DNA of 64,000 nt from Heliocidaris erythrogramma (lineage: Eukaryota > Echinodermata > Echinoidea > Camarodonta > Echinometridae). Within the stretch, counting starts at the first letter, position 1. The number at the start of each line of letters is the position of its first letter. Below the pieces are notes generated by a model. The model saw only the letters and a program-made list of their open reading frames with translations. It had not been told where the DNA came from and did not search any database. The position numbers and the translations under genes were made by a program. The DNA lies in NCBI GenBank assembly GCA_025617745.1, contig CM046853.1:36650625-36714624 (forward strand). Reading direction: 5' to 3'. Below are positions 1-30,466 of this stretch, piece after piece.

Positions 1-2248
1 ATATTTGGATGATTCAAAAGTCATTTACCTATTCTTATACACACTGTAATTATCAAGATCCTACCCCACATGATAGGTGAGATGAGTTTTCTCCTTCTTA
101 ATAGTAAAGTATTCACTCGAGTCTGGATATATCACAACTACACCTGAACAGAGAGAGAGCAGAGGGCTAGTCTTGATAGCAACAGATTCAAGTCAACATA
201 GTTTTATTGGAAGTGGAAAAACTCATTCAGCCTAGAATCTGGGCTAACAACACAAAGTGAATGTCTGCATTCTTTCTGAATTGTGGGCATATTTTAATTC
301 TATTTACATGAGTACATCTGGAGACAAGACTTTCCATTTATCATTCATTTACATATAAAAAGTTGGGGTTTTTGTATGAATGTCTTATATTATATGAACA
401 TCTGGAGACAAGACTACAAGCACAAATACTTTCAGTGACTTTAGAACAGGGAATCAATTTCCTGTATGACAAATATTGCTGCATGAGTCATGGTAGTCTC
501 CAAAAAAGCCCTATCCTACCAACTCATTCAGAGTGTGCGAAGCATGCATGTGTTTACCTGCATATTTTGTTGAGAGTAGCTAACAAGTCAGAGAGTACTG
601 TTCTTAAAAGTTGCTTACATGTACATCTCATTCCTTTTAAGTTTCTATTCACATTCATCTGAATGTTTCAAGCAATATGATACAGCACTTTGTACAGTTA
701 TTATCCGATACAATACTTTGTAGTTTGTATAGTTATCACCTGATACTCAAACATTACATAGAAAACAAAATATCCCTCTGCATTAAAAACATTTAATAAA
801 ATGTTTTAAAACATATATGTTAAAACACTACACTGTAAAATTACAAGCCTTCGTCAATGGTCATACCAAGAGATTTTTCGTGTTTGGATCAAATAAATTG
901 ATAAAACACCCATGTAATACTGGACACACTGAACGGGATCACACTATTTCTTCTTCTGACCCCTCCCCCTCCTTTTTTTTTGAAAGGCCAAATTAAATTT
1001 TCCTTTTCACTTCATGCCATCACTAGTGTCAACAATTTTTTTTCCTCAATTTCTTCACTCTCCTCCTCTTTTTCTTGGGATATCCTTTTTTAATATTTCC
1101 TTATATAACTGTGTTATGTTTTATTTTCATTGAAAAAGAATGAATATACCTGACAATTAAGATCAGTTTTGCAGCTCAGCGCTTCACTCTGCTTCATCAC
1201 CAATATCTTGCCAAATCTTGCTCAAAACTTTAAAAATTAACACAAGGTAAGATCATGAATTCTACTTCCACATGAATATTCAAAAATTTGTGCTTAATTT
1301 TTCAAATTCTTTTAAATGGTTAAGGGTATGAAGATTTTATAAAATGAAAAACAGTTTTGCTTCTACAGTCATTTAAACCTAAATCGTCAGTTAGACATGA
1401 TTTAGACTCAGTTCTTATTTAGCAGCTCCATTGCAATTGTGTTTTCTGTGAGAACAAATCTCAGTGCTTGATTGTGATTATCCTTCCCCCTCCTCTTAAC
1501 AAATTACTTCTCATACCTTCAAAGAAGTAAGAAAAAATTAGGATGACAAACTTACAAAACATCAGGATTTTTTTACAACTTTCATCAGTTGCGCAATTTA
1601 ACACCAATGCCGATTGGCAAAACCTCAGCGTTAACTCTCTGTAAGTATTATTGGAGTCTTCTTCTCGGTCTAGATCTCCTTGTAATCTTCATACTTCATC
1701 ATAGGGCTACGCAGCCTATCATGAAGATCTGTATGTTAAATATCAATTGTGTATTACAGGCACACAAATCACTGGGTTTACTCCCTACTCGTTACGAGAA
1801 GTGTAGACTTCTAGCATATTAACGTGCATTGGGTGAATTGGGCCTCCAGTTACTGTTCTGTCCGAGGAACAGTGTTTTCTCCTAAACACAAGCCTGCATC
1901 GGGAACAGAGGTGAAGAGTACGCTTAGTTACACACAATATGTAAAGCGCTTTGATATTAGTTTACTTTTGAAAAGCGCTATATAAATAGACGTTATTATT
2001 ATTATTATTAACATGGCAACAATCATTTTCGTCACACTCGAACCCACGTGTGTGTGTGACTTACCTAAAGATTTAAGGCTTTTTAGGTTTTAATAGTAAA
2101 GTCATACTGAAAATGAAATTATTGCAGAGTCGTGAGCCTGCTCAACGCGACAATCTGATCGTGCCACACAGCCAAACAATTAACAAATAACATCGTTAAT
2201 TTTAACAAACATGAAAAATTATAATCTAACGTTAGGTAGTATGGCAGC
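1..2248. other. gene-free flank, left end
   Basis: No convincing coding exon was seen on either strand. The sequence is AT-rich with short scattered reading frames that lack homology I recognise. It contains the tail of a SINE at about 1941-2010. It could in part be distant 3' UTR or downstream flank of TMEM245, which is transcribed toward this end, but nothing here proves transcription. Confidence 0.5.
1941..2010 (+). repeat. SINE 3' tail with TTA microsatellite
   Basis: GTAAAGCGCTTTGA is followed by AAAAGCGCTATATAAATAG and then (TTA)n. The same arrangement (GCGC element, TATA-like run, TTATT repeat) ends other SINE copies in the window, at 15262-15342 and in reverse at 15720-15800. The 5' limit was not resolved. 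Confidence 0.55.
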
Positions 2249-2849
2249 GTGTCCAAACTTCGCGGATATCCATACTTCGCGTATCAGTACTAAATACGCG
2301 ATAAAAAGTACATTATACGCGCTACTGTATGTGTGACTGCAGAAAATCGTTCTACAATACGGAAAGAACCCAAAAGAGGCAAAATGCGACGAAAAAATTA
2401 AGTAAATGTATAATTTAGTCAATATATTGATGAGAATCTTGTCAATTTTAGTAAAATCAAGCTTAAAATTATAATTTGTATTTTAAATTCCCCTAAATTA
2501 TCAAATTCTTACCCCCAAATTAGCGTCGGCTCTACGCTGTCGGGTTCCGTAGACGAGTGTATAATTCTGACGTCTTACTTATTATCGGAATTAATCTGCA
2601 CAAATAGGGCCAAAAGAGGGCACCAAGCATAATCCGCGAAGTATGGACTCGTCTGTGTGAGCGAAAGCTGATGGTAAGCGATTGGATTTGGCCTTAAAAT
2701 GAGAGTTTATAAGATAAAATTTTCAAACATTTTTGTATGACATTATTTTACGGTATATTCTGCTTCATTTGATATTACATTTTAATGTATATCTATCAAA
2801 TTGTGTTGTAACGTCATAAAAGGTGAAAATGTCCGCGAAGTTTGGACAC
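2249..2849. mobile_element. non-autonomous DNA transposon with 18-bp inverted ends
   Basis: The 18-base motif GTGTCCAAACTTCGCGGA at 2249-2266 is repeated as its exact reverse complement at 2832-2849. Inside each end is a second matching pair, ATCCATACTTCGCG near 2268 and CGCGAAGTATGGACT near 2636. No long reading frame lies between, so it reads as a deletion derivative (MITE-like). Similar bases continue about 12 bp outward on both sides, so the true ends may lie slightly outside. Confidence 0.7.
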
Positions 2850-3994
2850 CCCATCATATAGTAGCCTACAAGTTAGTAATTTCAGATCTACTAATTACTG
2901 CTAGGCTACTCCTTCAGTGTCCTTCAATTCATTGATCTTATTGTAGCATTATTGTGGTTGAGGAAACAGAGGAAAACATTTACTCTGCACAGAAGCGCTT
3001 CATTGTATTACACGCACTGCCATTACCATATTAACTTTAGTTTCCTCATTCCCCGTCCATAGTCATAGACTCTGCATTTTTATATTTGCGATGTATTAAT
3101 GTAACAATAACGAACGAGTGGTTTCCTCAACCACATTACTAATTATAGTTATACCGTTACTTGTTTGATGGATTATGCCGTATTCACTGTTCAATCATAT
3201 GATTCGGACAAGATTCGCCCATTCATTTGAATTTGAGTTGCTCATTCATATTGCATGACATGAGAACATGCACTGGGTGACCAGGTGACTGGCCATTGGC
3301 ACTGCACTGCCATTGAAAACTGAACTCAATAATCAATGCACACGCCACAAACCGGTCATCACGGCCACGGCAGTAAAGTCCGAAAATATTCGAGGAATCT
3401 CGCACTTCTACTACTTAAAATATACAGTACTCACCACTTTATTTCAATGCTCTCAATGGTCCTTATAATCAAACGACTGGAGTAAATGTATTCTAATATA
3501 TCATTCATTCACATAGAAGCTTGTATTCACGATCTTCTGTTCCACATTTCCACATGTACGGCACTCAACCGGCTTTTGTACGGACATTTACAATCAGCTT
3601 GCAAATTCCATCATTTATATCCTGGACGCATGCGCCGTGCATAATTAACAGTAGTTCTCGAACGATCTTCCTTTTCCATGTAGCATTCTATTTAGACTAG
3701 ACCACAGAGTTCTGTGGACTAGACACATGCACAGCATACGAGGAAACAAAAGGGACTGTCCCAAATGCAACGTCCACATCACAGCCTGTTGCTGAGCACT
3801 TGATTCTGCATAAGTGGCGGGAAGGGAAGGGGCTTGTGCACCCCCCATTACCCGGGGGGGGGGGGAGTACAGAATAGATAAGAAAGAAAAAGAAGGGGAC
3901 GTAAGAGGGAAAAGAGGAAAGGGGAAAGTAAAAACTAAAATATGATACGGAACATAAGGTAACCCCTTTAATGACCTTGCTCTGAAAGAAAGAG

Positions 3995-4500
3995 GAAAAA
4001 TCAGAGTAGCAGATTGGTGAAAGTTTGAACGAAATCCAACAAGCAATAAGAAAGTTATGAATTTTTGAAAGTTGTCATCACTATACATATGAGAATTTCA
4101 AATTGGCGGAATAGGTAATGTCATTGTGATGTAGTTGCAGACAACTCCCTGTTCACTCCAACACACAAAATTACTAAAATGTCAATTTTTTCAAAATATA
4201 TTACTCAGTAGGATCTTTTTCTTTCATGAGGACCTATAACAATATGCTATCTCCAATATATTTTGAGTACTGCATCCCCCCAGGGTAAAGGCGCTTCGGA
4301 GAAAACCGCTAATTAATGATATTTTTGTGTACGACAAACGGGAGAGTTGGTGTCCACAAGTATGTCACAATCGACTCACCAAATTGCCAATTTGAGATTC
4401 GTATAGATGTAGTAATCTTATTTTTTTCAAACATCCATAACTTTCTTATTCCTTGTCCAATTTCTTTCAAAATTTCACCATCTTGTTTTTCTTATTTTTC
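3995..4500. repeat. dispersed repeat with inverted internal halves
   Basis: The left part carries AAGAAAGTTATGAATTTTTG (about 4049-4068). The right part (about 4428-4470) carries the inverted counterpart CATAACTTTCTTATTC, with AAATTGGC/GCCAATTT also paired between the halves. A related sequence with the same phrases lies at 46381-46762, so this is a family and not a chance hairpin. Limits are approximate. Confidence 0.45.
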
Positions 4501-7500
4501 TGCTTTTACACAAATCATCTTATTACCAAGGTTGGATTGTCCTTTAAAAATTTGCATTTCATGTCTAATATGGTGCTGCCCCCATGATGACAGTGCCCCC
4601 TCAGTGTCTGCAACCCCACCGCTTACACCTGCACCAAATTCTGCATGTATGATCCATATTTAAGAATACATCAAACAGAGTGACTTAATCGTTATCAAAA
4701 CTTGAACTACTGTTTTGAAATAAAATAGGACGTTCATTATTTAAAAAAAAAAATGAGAAAAGGAAATACTATTTGAAAGCCAAATTTTGTCAATAATGGG
4801 AAAATGTTCTTGTTACATCATGTCATAACAAGTGGATTTTCTTCTCATTATCACAGGTCTCGACTATAAAAATTTTAAAAAGATATTTTCTTCTACTTTT
4901 TCCTCCTCAAACTTCCAGTTTATTTCCATGATCTTTTTGCTTCCATTTGGAAAATGAAAGTTTTCCCTTCAGTGACAATCATGGTAACAATTGCTCAAAA
5001 CAAACCATATTGAACAAGAAAATTTTCTATTCAAATTTTATATTTTCTAAATGACATAAGTTGCCTTGTTCCCTTTTCCCAAAAATATTTATACACCATA
5101 TAGCAACAACACAAACATGCAAGTATGTTGCAACAACAGCCTAAATTGACCAAAAAAAAGACCCAAAATGAACACAATTATTCATAGACCTGCTTTTTTT
5201 TAATGTTAGATTTATTCAACAATCCAAAATCTATACATAAATAGCTAGTACATATACATGTACTAAAAAACCTTGCAAAAAGTTGTGAGAAATGTATAAG
5301 TTAGTATAATAGAGACATGCTTTGCAAGTACACCAATCTACCACACAAAGAATTTTTTTAAAATTCTTTTACAAATGATAAGAAAGGGAAGATGATGATG
5401 ATGGAGATGCTTACAAAGATATATGTAAAGGACAATATTAGCAGGCACCCCATTATGAGATAAGCTAGTGTGTAAGATATACACTGTAGGCCTATGCATA
5501 TATCTGTCATTCTTCAGAACATCTATTTTAACAAGCCAAGAAGATAAAGATTGACTGTTTACAAAAAAAAAATTGTAAATAACTTTTTTCATATGTCACC
5601 TAGTGATATTGCCCATGTATATAATGGTTGCACTTTGTGAACTCGTGAACATATCAAAAAAAAAATTAAGTATTGCAGTACCTTTACATGCTTGGGGCTA
5701 TTGTATCTAATGATAAAAACAGAATATAAATGGGAAGTTAAAATTCCTTACAAGTTCTATTGCTTTACCACTGCTATCAGAGTTGTTCAATGTCTAATTA
5801 AAAAATTATAAATTTTGTTTTTCAAGCTGATAAAGTGTATTCGTTGAGTTCATAGAATCAATTACGAAAAGGCAGGAATACGTTATATTTAAATAACCAT
5901 CATTCTATGAGGGACACTATTTTAGTTTTAAGGAAGATTTTCAAAACTCAATGCACCGGTACATTTGGTAAAAATACATAAATTCATAATTAAAAATAAA
6001 CAATCCATGCAACAATCCCATCAAAAAGCAAACAAAATTGCTAGTTTCATAGCATAGTAGCTTGAATATGTACAGTTTAAACCCTTAAAAAATCTGCTAA
6101 TATTTCCTATACTAAATTTACATATGAAAAATTTCTTTGATCACGATCAGAATCAAAAGGACGAGCCTGAATATTAGAGATTGATAACATTCAAAATACT
6201 TTATCTCATATGTTAATACTGAAAAGAGGAGGCACATGTATTTTCTGCACAGGATAAAAAAAAAGATAAAATATTTATCTTATGCACCTGTAAACAAAGA
6301 AACAAATGCAGAAAACATCTCACCAAAATCCATTAAATATTCTTTAAATCAGGACACATCACAAAACAAGAATGAATCCAATCATAAAAAGTAAGAATTC
6401 ATGGTGATGTTGATGATGTAAATGCAAGAAGTTTTAAATTTTACACTTTCAGATGTGATATATTACTGATATCACATAATTCTATCCAATAGGTCATCAT
6501 GTCTAAAATAAAACTTCAAAGTTACAGATGTGTAATATTATATTTTATTTTATTTTATTTTTTCAGGTGGATGGGCAATTCACTTTGGACCATCAGAGGG
6601 ACACAAAGCCCAGAAAAATGACATAAACAGAGAAGGCATGACTTGGGGAGAGCACATGTCCAGAAATTCTTGGACAAGCAAAAAATGAATGAAAAGTAAG
6701 GGGGGAGGTGCTGTAACTAATGAACTTGAAAATTTCAGTACATGATTTTAGTATAATTAACATAATATCCTAGAATTAGAAAAAAATCAATTTGAATAGT
6801 TCCTTTAAACATTCCATAGATTTTAGAGTATAGAGTCAATCTGTACAAATTATTTCATAAGAATTCTTACATGCAATTGAATAGGTAGTTCTAAACTATT
6901 GTTATTACGATTCAGGTTTACCTGATCTTATGTACTCATGCACATAAACATGAAGGATAAATATCTATAAAGTATTACATTAGGCCTACTACATGCTAAA
7001 GGCTGTCTAATTCATTTATACCGACCATTTAGAATCAAATGTTGCTTTTATTTGATGAACATACCGAAAGAAGAAGAAGGAAAAAAAAATGAGCTAAAAG
7101 GAAAATACTTATTCTAATATATTTGCAAAATAAAATTTACTTTGAAGATGGAATACTAGTACAAGAGAAGCTAGTACCATATGAGCTATGTACAATATTC
7201 TGCTGGCCTGGTCAATAAAAAATCAGAAATATACAGGCACATACTTTTTCAGTGGGGGAAAATATAACATATGGGATATAAGTCCTTATAAAAAAGGTCA
7301 TGTATCCCAGATACTATGACATTGCACATTGTTTGATGGTATACTACAATGAAGATTAAAGCGTATCAACTGATTTATTTTTATATATTTAATTTTCTAT
7401 TAAATACAGAGATACAACTTTGAAAGTAGGAATACCAGCACACATGCATTTTTGTTCATACATGTATGCATTTTTTTTTAAACATAGAAATCACTCCTGA

Positions 7501-8195
7501 AAAGAGAAAGTAAAATCCAGGAACTTTTTTATTGTTGTCACCACAACATACTGAAAAGGATATTGAAGATATCATATGCTAGACATATCAAAGTGATGGG
7601 AATAAAAAAGAGGAGGAAAATGTGATAAACCAAAATGGCAAGTCAAAGTACAGTGACACAATAAAGTCAACTTTCAGTAGACTTTTATACATATACCCTG
7701 TATAACAATTAAGGTATTAGTACTCTTAATGAATCCATATACAAGTATAAGTCAAAGCATAAATTACATGGCAGTACTTAACATTAGAAATATTTGATTT
7801 GATTGACTCAAAGGAAAGTAATAGCTGCATAATGACAAGTTTAGTTTTTACACATACTGTACAGTAGGGAAGCAATGATTTTCTGGTTTCATAAATCCCC
7901 CTTTGCTCCTTCTGTGTACATTCGTATTGGAACATTTTTTCTCTCAAAAAGACAGTAAAATGTGAAAAGGGCTCTGAATGAACTCTCTACTTTCATTAGA
8001 ATAAAGGTTATGCCGATTGTTAACTCAAATTTGTAACAAAAAGTTACTCCCTAACAAATTAATGCTTCCAGAGCAAAATGAAATAAGAATGCATATCAAA
8101 TCTGTATCTTACAAAACACAGACTGCAAAGTACACGTACATGTACATTTTCATGTAAAACACTTTTTATATTGCTGCAGCAATTTCTTGAGGCAA

Positions 8196-8201
8196 TTTAT
8201 T
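8196..8201 (-). promoter_or_regulatory. candidate TMEM245 poly(A) signal
   Basis: AATAAA on the minus strand, about 394 bases beyond the stop codon proposed at 8595-8597. It is the first well-placed canonical hexamer I noted, but such hexamers are common in AT-rich DNA and no transcript evidence is available. Confidence 0.25.
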
Positions 8202-8594
8202 GTGTTGCATGTACATAGCACATCTTACTGGTCATGTAAAATATCCAATAGACTTCACGCAATTTCATGTTTGTTTTTTTTCATATAAACCTGATTTTCA
8301 TTTTTTACATTAGATCCTATCACGTTCTACAGTAATGGCAACATCTATAATTCTAGTTTCTTTAAGTAAAAAAATGACAGTAAAATGATGTTGGTAAGAC
8401 ACACACACACACACTATTGGGAATTAAACATGTACATGTAGCATGCAAAACAGCAATCAACATCCATATGAAATTACAACGAAAGAAGCTGTCCAATCTA
8501 AGAAGAAAACTACTTTGCACATTATGAGAAAAATAAACCCCTGAAGTATAAGAAATCAAAGTGAAGCTTGAGCAGATTTTTTTTTTCCAGGCAA

Positions 8595-24925
<16,331 letters not shown>

Positions 24926-25131
24926 TTTCCTTCGACAAGTAATTTTGTTTTGATCATCAGAATCTCCAGCTAGCTAGTCTTTGTTCTAGACTTGTCATCA
25001 ACACAGCTTGCATAAAGCTCGTGGGCCTTGCTTAGCCTGGGAGATGGGAGGGGAAAGTACCATCTTTCAATCCTCAAGTCTGTTTTTGGAATAGTGTAGA
25101 CTACTAAGACAAGTATTATACTTGTATTATA

Positions 25132-25212
25132 CAGCCATCAATCTGAAAATCAAAATTATTATGCCAGATATAATATCTGGCATAATAATTTTGATTTTCA
25201 GATTGATGGCTG
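25132..25212. repeat. perfect 81-bp palindrome upstream of TMEM245
   Basis: The 40-bp arms are exact reverse complements with a single central base at 25172. The left arm starts CAGCCATCAATCTGAAAATC and the right arm ends with its reverse complement. It lies about 207 bp upstream of the TMEM245 start codon, probably at or near the promoter. Confidence 0.92.
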
Positions 25213-27474
25213 TCTAGATTAACGTTATTGGAGATAAATTGGAAGGTATGTGTTGCCATATATACTCTCACTCTCAGGGAAGGGGGAGGGGGCAGGAGGC
25301 AGGGGATGTAATCTCTGACTATACTACAACCAATATAAATAAACCATTATCAAATTCATCAATCTTTAGCATGATACAACTTAAATCACACGCAATCAAA
25401 CAGTTGAACGTCACAGCAATATCTGAACCACCAATCATTCGAGCGGCAATTAATCCAACATCCAGCAATCAACGAAAATACCAAGCAATCATTCAAAACT
25501 TGAACATTCCAAAAATCACAGAAACAGCAACAAAAAATGTTTTAAAAAATCATTCAAAACAATCTGTTGCACAATCCAGAAATCACGGTAACAGTCAAAC
25601 AATTATTCAAACTTGTGACCGATCTAGGATTTTGGAGGGAGCATATTTCTGAAAAGTATTTGAAAAGCAAAAAAAAAAGTTGTGAAAATGAAACATTTTC
25701 TGGTCCCTTTTGGATCAAAAATTTGAAAAGGAGACAGGCACATTTTTTTGGTTGTGTACTTAAGAGGTATGCCAACTGGGGGTTGGGGTCGCCTGTGCTC
25801 CCACCCCCCCCCCCCCTTAAATTGATTCCAACCAAACTTAATCTACTGAAAAATAAGCAGAAAGTGAAGCAGTCAAGTGATTATAAAATGTATCACTGTA
25901 TTATATTAAATCCAACAAATCATAGTCAATCGGATAAACATTGAATTAAATTGATCAGACTGATTTACATACTGCGTACATCATTCAAATGAAATTTGAG
26001 ACACTCCAGCCAAATTTTACTTTAATACACTACAAATTTATTGAAATCTTAATGCTATCATACAAATCAATGGTTGATACGTCAGTATAATTGGAATATA
26101 TATTGAATACATTGGCAAGAAAAACATCACACAGGAAAATCATAAATCATACATAATCAAACCTGTTAATCAAACTATAATTATATACAGATAATTAAAA
26201 ACACTGTTTTAAACAGCAATGATTGATCACTAATAAAAAGCTCACAATTTGTAAATGAATTTCATATTAAGAATACAATACCATTTCATTTTATAGATTT
26301 AACTGCAGTGATGATGATAGTCTATTAAGCATTTTTTTTCAATGCACGATATGTGTAATGAATCTGTTTGTAACTACTGTTACTGAAGTAGATTTTTCTT
26401 TTAACTTGCCCAGAAATATATCTTTTCTCAATATAACTCTTTTATACATATAGCATTTTTTGTGCTTCTTCTCCTTCTTCATATATTAAGCACACATCAA
26501 ATAAGATAGCTGTTGCTTATGTACTATCTATGTAAAGATGAACATTTCCATAAAGTATTTTCTCAAAGTAATAAAATGACTATTTCATTGTATACATGAG
26601 CATACAGAACAATAAGCCAGTTCGGGGTTAGCGCATGGTACAAATGACCCCAAATACCCACAGATATTTTAGACATGGAGGGTCCCTTTATCAGTGCTGC
26701 CAACCTAAAATCGTATTCCTTACCTTTTACGGTTGATAAGGGGGTATGGCATTGTGTATCACAGGCAAAAATTTAGAACAGTTCTTGTAACCCAGAGCCA
26801 TAAATAGTTAATGTCAGTGGATAACAAAAGGTTGTTCAAGGAGACAGGTGCGATGCATTATGATAATGTTGTGTTCCAAATTAATTCCAGACATCCATAG
26901 ATGTTGGTACCCCCTTTCAAGTGTAATAAGAGCGAAACTGGGTGAGGAAGTCGTACTAGTTGGCATGTCTGCTTTATGTGCACTTCAGAAAAATAACTCT
27001 GGGAGTGATAGAGGTGCCTCATGAATAGCTTTTGTTTTCCCCTTTAAAAAGAATACTTCCACCTGGATATCATGGAATGCACCATTAGTGCATAATTGAA
27101 TAATGATTACATGACATTCATGAGCACATATCGAATATTAGTGTCAGTGGGTTTTAGAATTTAGTACAGATGACCTTTATCTGCTCATGCTCAGATTGCA
27201 TCTCTGAAGTGGCTTATTGATAAAAGTTTGAGAAAACTTAATTTTTTTCTCCATAAATGCAGAGCAATCCTCAGAAAAACAATCATGGGACCACAAAAAT
27301 ACACTTTAATGTGAAACAGAAGCATATTACTTGGGCAATGTGTTCTCTAAACTAAATCCACTTACAAGAATAGTCAGGACCTTATAAGCTCTGGATTGAA
27401 GGATATCAATTAATGCCCTTTTGGCTCTCTGCAGACAATATCTATCCATACAGTTTAGTTTCAGAAACTAATAA

Positions 27475-27845
27475 AGAGAAGGTTGAATTCTGGGAAAGGT
27501 GAAAAATATTTTGTGAGCTTTCTCATTCCTTAATATGTCAGTTTAAAAAAAAAATATTAGTAGAAATGTCCACTGGAAAGGATTACTTTTCAAATGCCCT
27601 CATATTCGAAATATGAGGAGAAACAGCTGGAGTATTAGGGCCGAACGTTCATGCCACATGCATGTGTCTGCAGTCCTATATATACCCACTTGTGTGTGCA
27701 GTGCATGTGCTTTTCATGAACACTGGGTCAATTTCTTATCATTTTGATGATTCCAAAACTAATTTTTATGTAGACATGATCAACCTTCCCAATCGCTTTC
27801 AGTTTCTGTCAAAATGTAATCGCATGACCAGAACACAACTTTATA
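27475..27845. mobile_element. MITE family A, copy 2
   Basis: The left end GGTTGAATTCTGG (27481-27493) and right end CCAGAACACAACTTTA form inverted termini, with interior shared with copies 1 and 3 (GTGAGCTTTCTCATTCCTT, GAAACAGCTGGAGTATT, CTTCCCAATCGCTTTCAG). More diverged than the other two. Confidence 0.7.
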
Positions 27846-28649
27846 GTTTCCAACATGAATACCATGTTGTATACATACTATAGATTCAGTATCTAATATC
27901 ACATTTATAAATTTCATGTATTCTATACCTGATGCAGGAAGACTTGACAAAAGTGAGGTAAATCTATTATAGAATAATCTGGAGGAATATACAGAAGGAC
28001 TTCTAGGAAAATGAGAAAAATAAACAAAGACACACAACAATTAAACAGAAAAAGGAAAATGATATGTCACTACATCAACACAACAAAAAATATGGGCAGT
28101 TTTGATTTGCAAGCAGTCTGTAATTGCTAACAAGGTCTTCAATGACGGCTGAATTTCTGGTACTTGAAACTGACTGGACAAGTCCCCAACTCTAAAAAAA
28201 TCTGCCTATAAACTGGAATTTAGATTTTACAGTTATATATTTTTCTAGAATTATATTGATAAAATATAAGGTCATAATCATTTTTTCTTTTCCATTGTTC
28301 ACATAGCCGATGATATACATGTACGTAACATATTTGAGATTAAAGAATATTCAAAATCTCTACAGATTATTTTTTATTTATTCAAGCTTTTCGTTTAAAA
28401 TAATCTCCATTGTTAAAAATCAATGACAAATGTAAACAATATCAGATACAAGAACTTGTTAAATCTTCATAATTTTTTCCAAAGAAAGTAAAAGGCTCTT
28501 CATGAAAGATATTACATGTAGTCCCATCTCCAACAAGTTACATTAACAATGCTTAAAACTGATTAAATCTATGATATGAGGACACAACTTAAAAATCTAA
28601 GGAAAAGGAAGATTATAAAGAGAAAGAAAAAGATCCAGCATTCAGTGGA

Positions 28650-28735
28650 AGCCCATGTTGGTTCAGACTGTCGACTTCACAGGCGGGCACCAGATCCTGA
28701 TTTCTTGGGTTCAAACCTAATATGGAACCAAAAAA
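28650..28735 (+). repeat. tRNA-like SINE fragment
   Basis: Has a degenerate A-box (TGGTTCAGACTGTCGA) and a fair B-box (GGGTTCAAACC) in the right order and distance. No cloverleaf could be drawn, so it is called a SINE or tRNA relic. Confidence 0.35.
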
Positions 28736-28843
28736 ATTAGGAAGTGATGAATCAACATACATGTATGTTTACAGGTCATTACATACTGTATTCCTTGACG
28801 GACAGCCCACATGACCATCAGAGCACACTCAGAAAAGTTATCA

Positions 28844-28994
28844 GGGCCCTGTTTCATAAAACTTTTAATCAATAACAAGTACATGTAGCAATAATTGTTA
28901 TAAGCTACTGAAATCCTTGGATCTGATTGGCTGAGAGCGAATTTGTCATAGAAATGAGGCAGTTGTTATTGATAAGTTTTATGAAACGGGGCCC
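28844..28994. mobile_element. MITE family B (GGGCCC-GTTTCATAAAA), copy 1
   Basis: Starts GGGCCCTGTTTCATAAAACT and ends with the inverted AGTTTTATGAAACGGGGCCC. The interior GTTATAAGCTACTGAAATCC and TCTGATTGGCT phrase is shared with copy 2 at 32530-32677. Confidence 0.85.
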
Positions 28995-30252
28995 AGAAGG
29001 CCCTCAAGATCAACATGTAGATGCCATGGGCTGTCGGTCTCGTGGGCTGTTAGTTTGCTCAGCCATTGATCTTGTAAACCCCAAGATAATTTTTCAAGAG
29101 GCCTGCCAGACCAACATCGTCTGTCTCATGGGCTGTGGCCACATATATTTACTCTAATCATTTTACATACAATTATGGGAAACATAATTTACTATTTGAT
29201 GGGGGGGGGGAATGAATTTAACTACATCTGATTCTGATATGTGAATGAAATAGTGAATGAATGATCATAAGGAGCAGGAGGGGGTGTTGGAATGACCAAA
29301 AGGTAAAGGTACACACAGAAGGGGGCGATTACAATTTTGGAAAGCTAAGCATGATCTGATAGTTACCATGTTGCCATGCAGTAATGGTATTGAGGGAATT
29401 GTTTGATAATTTTTTTAGCAGAACAGCAAGTATATATAAGTAAAATCCAATAATATGACATTTACAATGAAACTTTGCATCCTAACATTACAGCACTGCA
29501 TATGAAAATATCAGCCTTACCTGTAATATGTCATCATATGACTCCGAAGTGCATATTGCAACTATTGACTGGCAGTTTTATTTGCAGTTCAGTTCTCTTT
29601 GAATCAGTTATCCAATTTTCAGTGATTGTTTTCTATCACAGTAAGTCTATAAACAAAAGTACCCAGGGCTCTGTTGTACAATACCGTATCTTTTAATTCA
29701 TCTTTCTCAAATATGAATACAAATTTCTATATTCATAGAATCATTCATCAATGAGCAGTATAAAATATACGAAATCATATAATCCAAACAAACCGTTTTG
29801 TAATGGTTACTTGGCGAAAATTGTCACACCCAAGTCAAAGCATAATCGTGGTAGATAATAAACTGAATCTAAATCACAAAATGCATTCAGGGACAAGACT
29901 ACTTAACATCAGCATGATTTATCTTCCATAATATTGCCAGCTTTAATCATGAACAAAAATTTCAGTTATTTGGCACTGAGGGTATGGTTAAAGATTAGAT
30001 AAAGAAATCTAGGAGTCAATTGCTTGGGAAAGGCAAACTTACAATGACAATCGCCATTGGTTTTTAGAGTTGACAGAGTTTTTAAGGAGCATTCTAGCCG
30101 ACACTAATAATATTCCACCATATTGTATCTATATATGTTTTTCTACCAAACCACCACATTACTAAAAAGACTTTGCTTTGTAAATAGAAATTCACATCAA
30201 AGTGAGTTCATAATGGGACAATTCAACAGGTTTAAGAAATATTGCTATATAA

Positions 30253-30466
30253 TTAACCCTTACAGTGCCACCAAGTTTACATACATGTAAATGTATCATA
30301 AACACAATTTTGTACAAGTTTCCAATCATAGTGATTTAAAAAAGTATTGTTCTTGACACAATTGTACCATAATATTTACTTTCATGGTTGATGAACCAAT
30401 TTGCATTTCTTTGTCTATAGATATTAGATATATCAAATAAGCTTTCCGAGGCACTAAAAGGGTTAA
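30253..30466. mobile_element. MITE with TTAACCCTT ends, 214 bp
   Basis: TTAACCCTTACAGTGCC at the left, GGCACTAAAAGGGTTAA at the right: inverted ends with two mismatches. Interior AT-rich, non-coding. Confidence 0.75.

Larger units (their letters stand above)
2850..8594. other. gene-free region, possible TMEM245 3' UTR at its right end
   Basis: No coding exon was recognised. The right part may be the 3' UTR of TMEM245 if the terminal exon at 8595-8610 is right. A dispersed repeat (about 3995-4500) shares the phrase AAGAAAGTTATGAATTTTTG with a copy near 46.4 kb. Short low-complexity tracts include a C/G run at 3852-3865, (TATTT)n near 6540 and (AC)n near 8401. Confidence 0.45.

Noticed and set aside
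3645-4088. 147-codon open frame on the minus strand
   Set aside because: It crosses a G homopolymer and a purine-rich tract, and overlaps a dispersed repeat. No family resemblance.
25239-25652. 137-codon open frame upstream of TMEM245
   Set aside because: Composition is low-complexity (repeated CAATCATTCAAAAC-like phrases) and the translation is dominated by Asn, Ile, Ser and Lys. There are no splice or domain signs.
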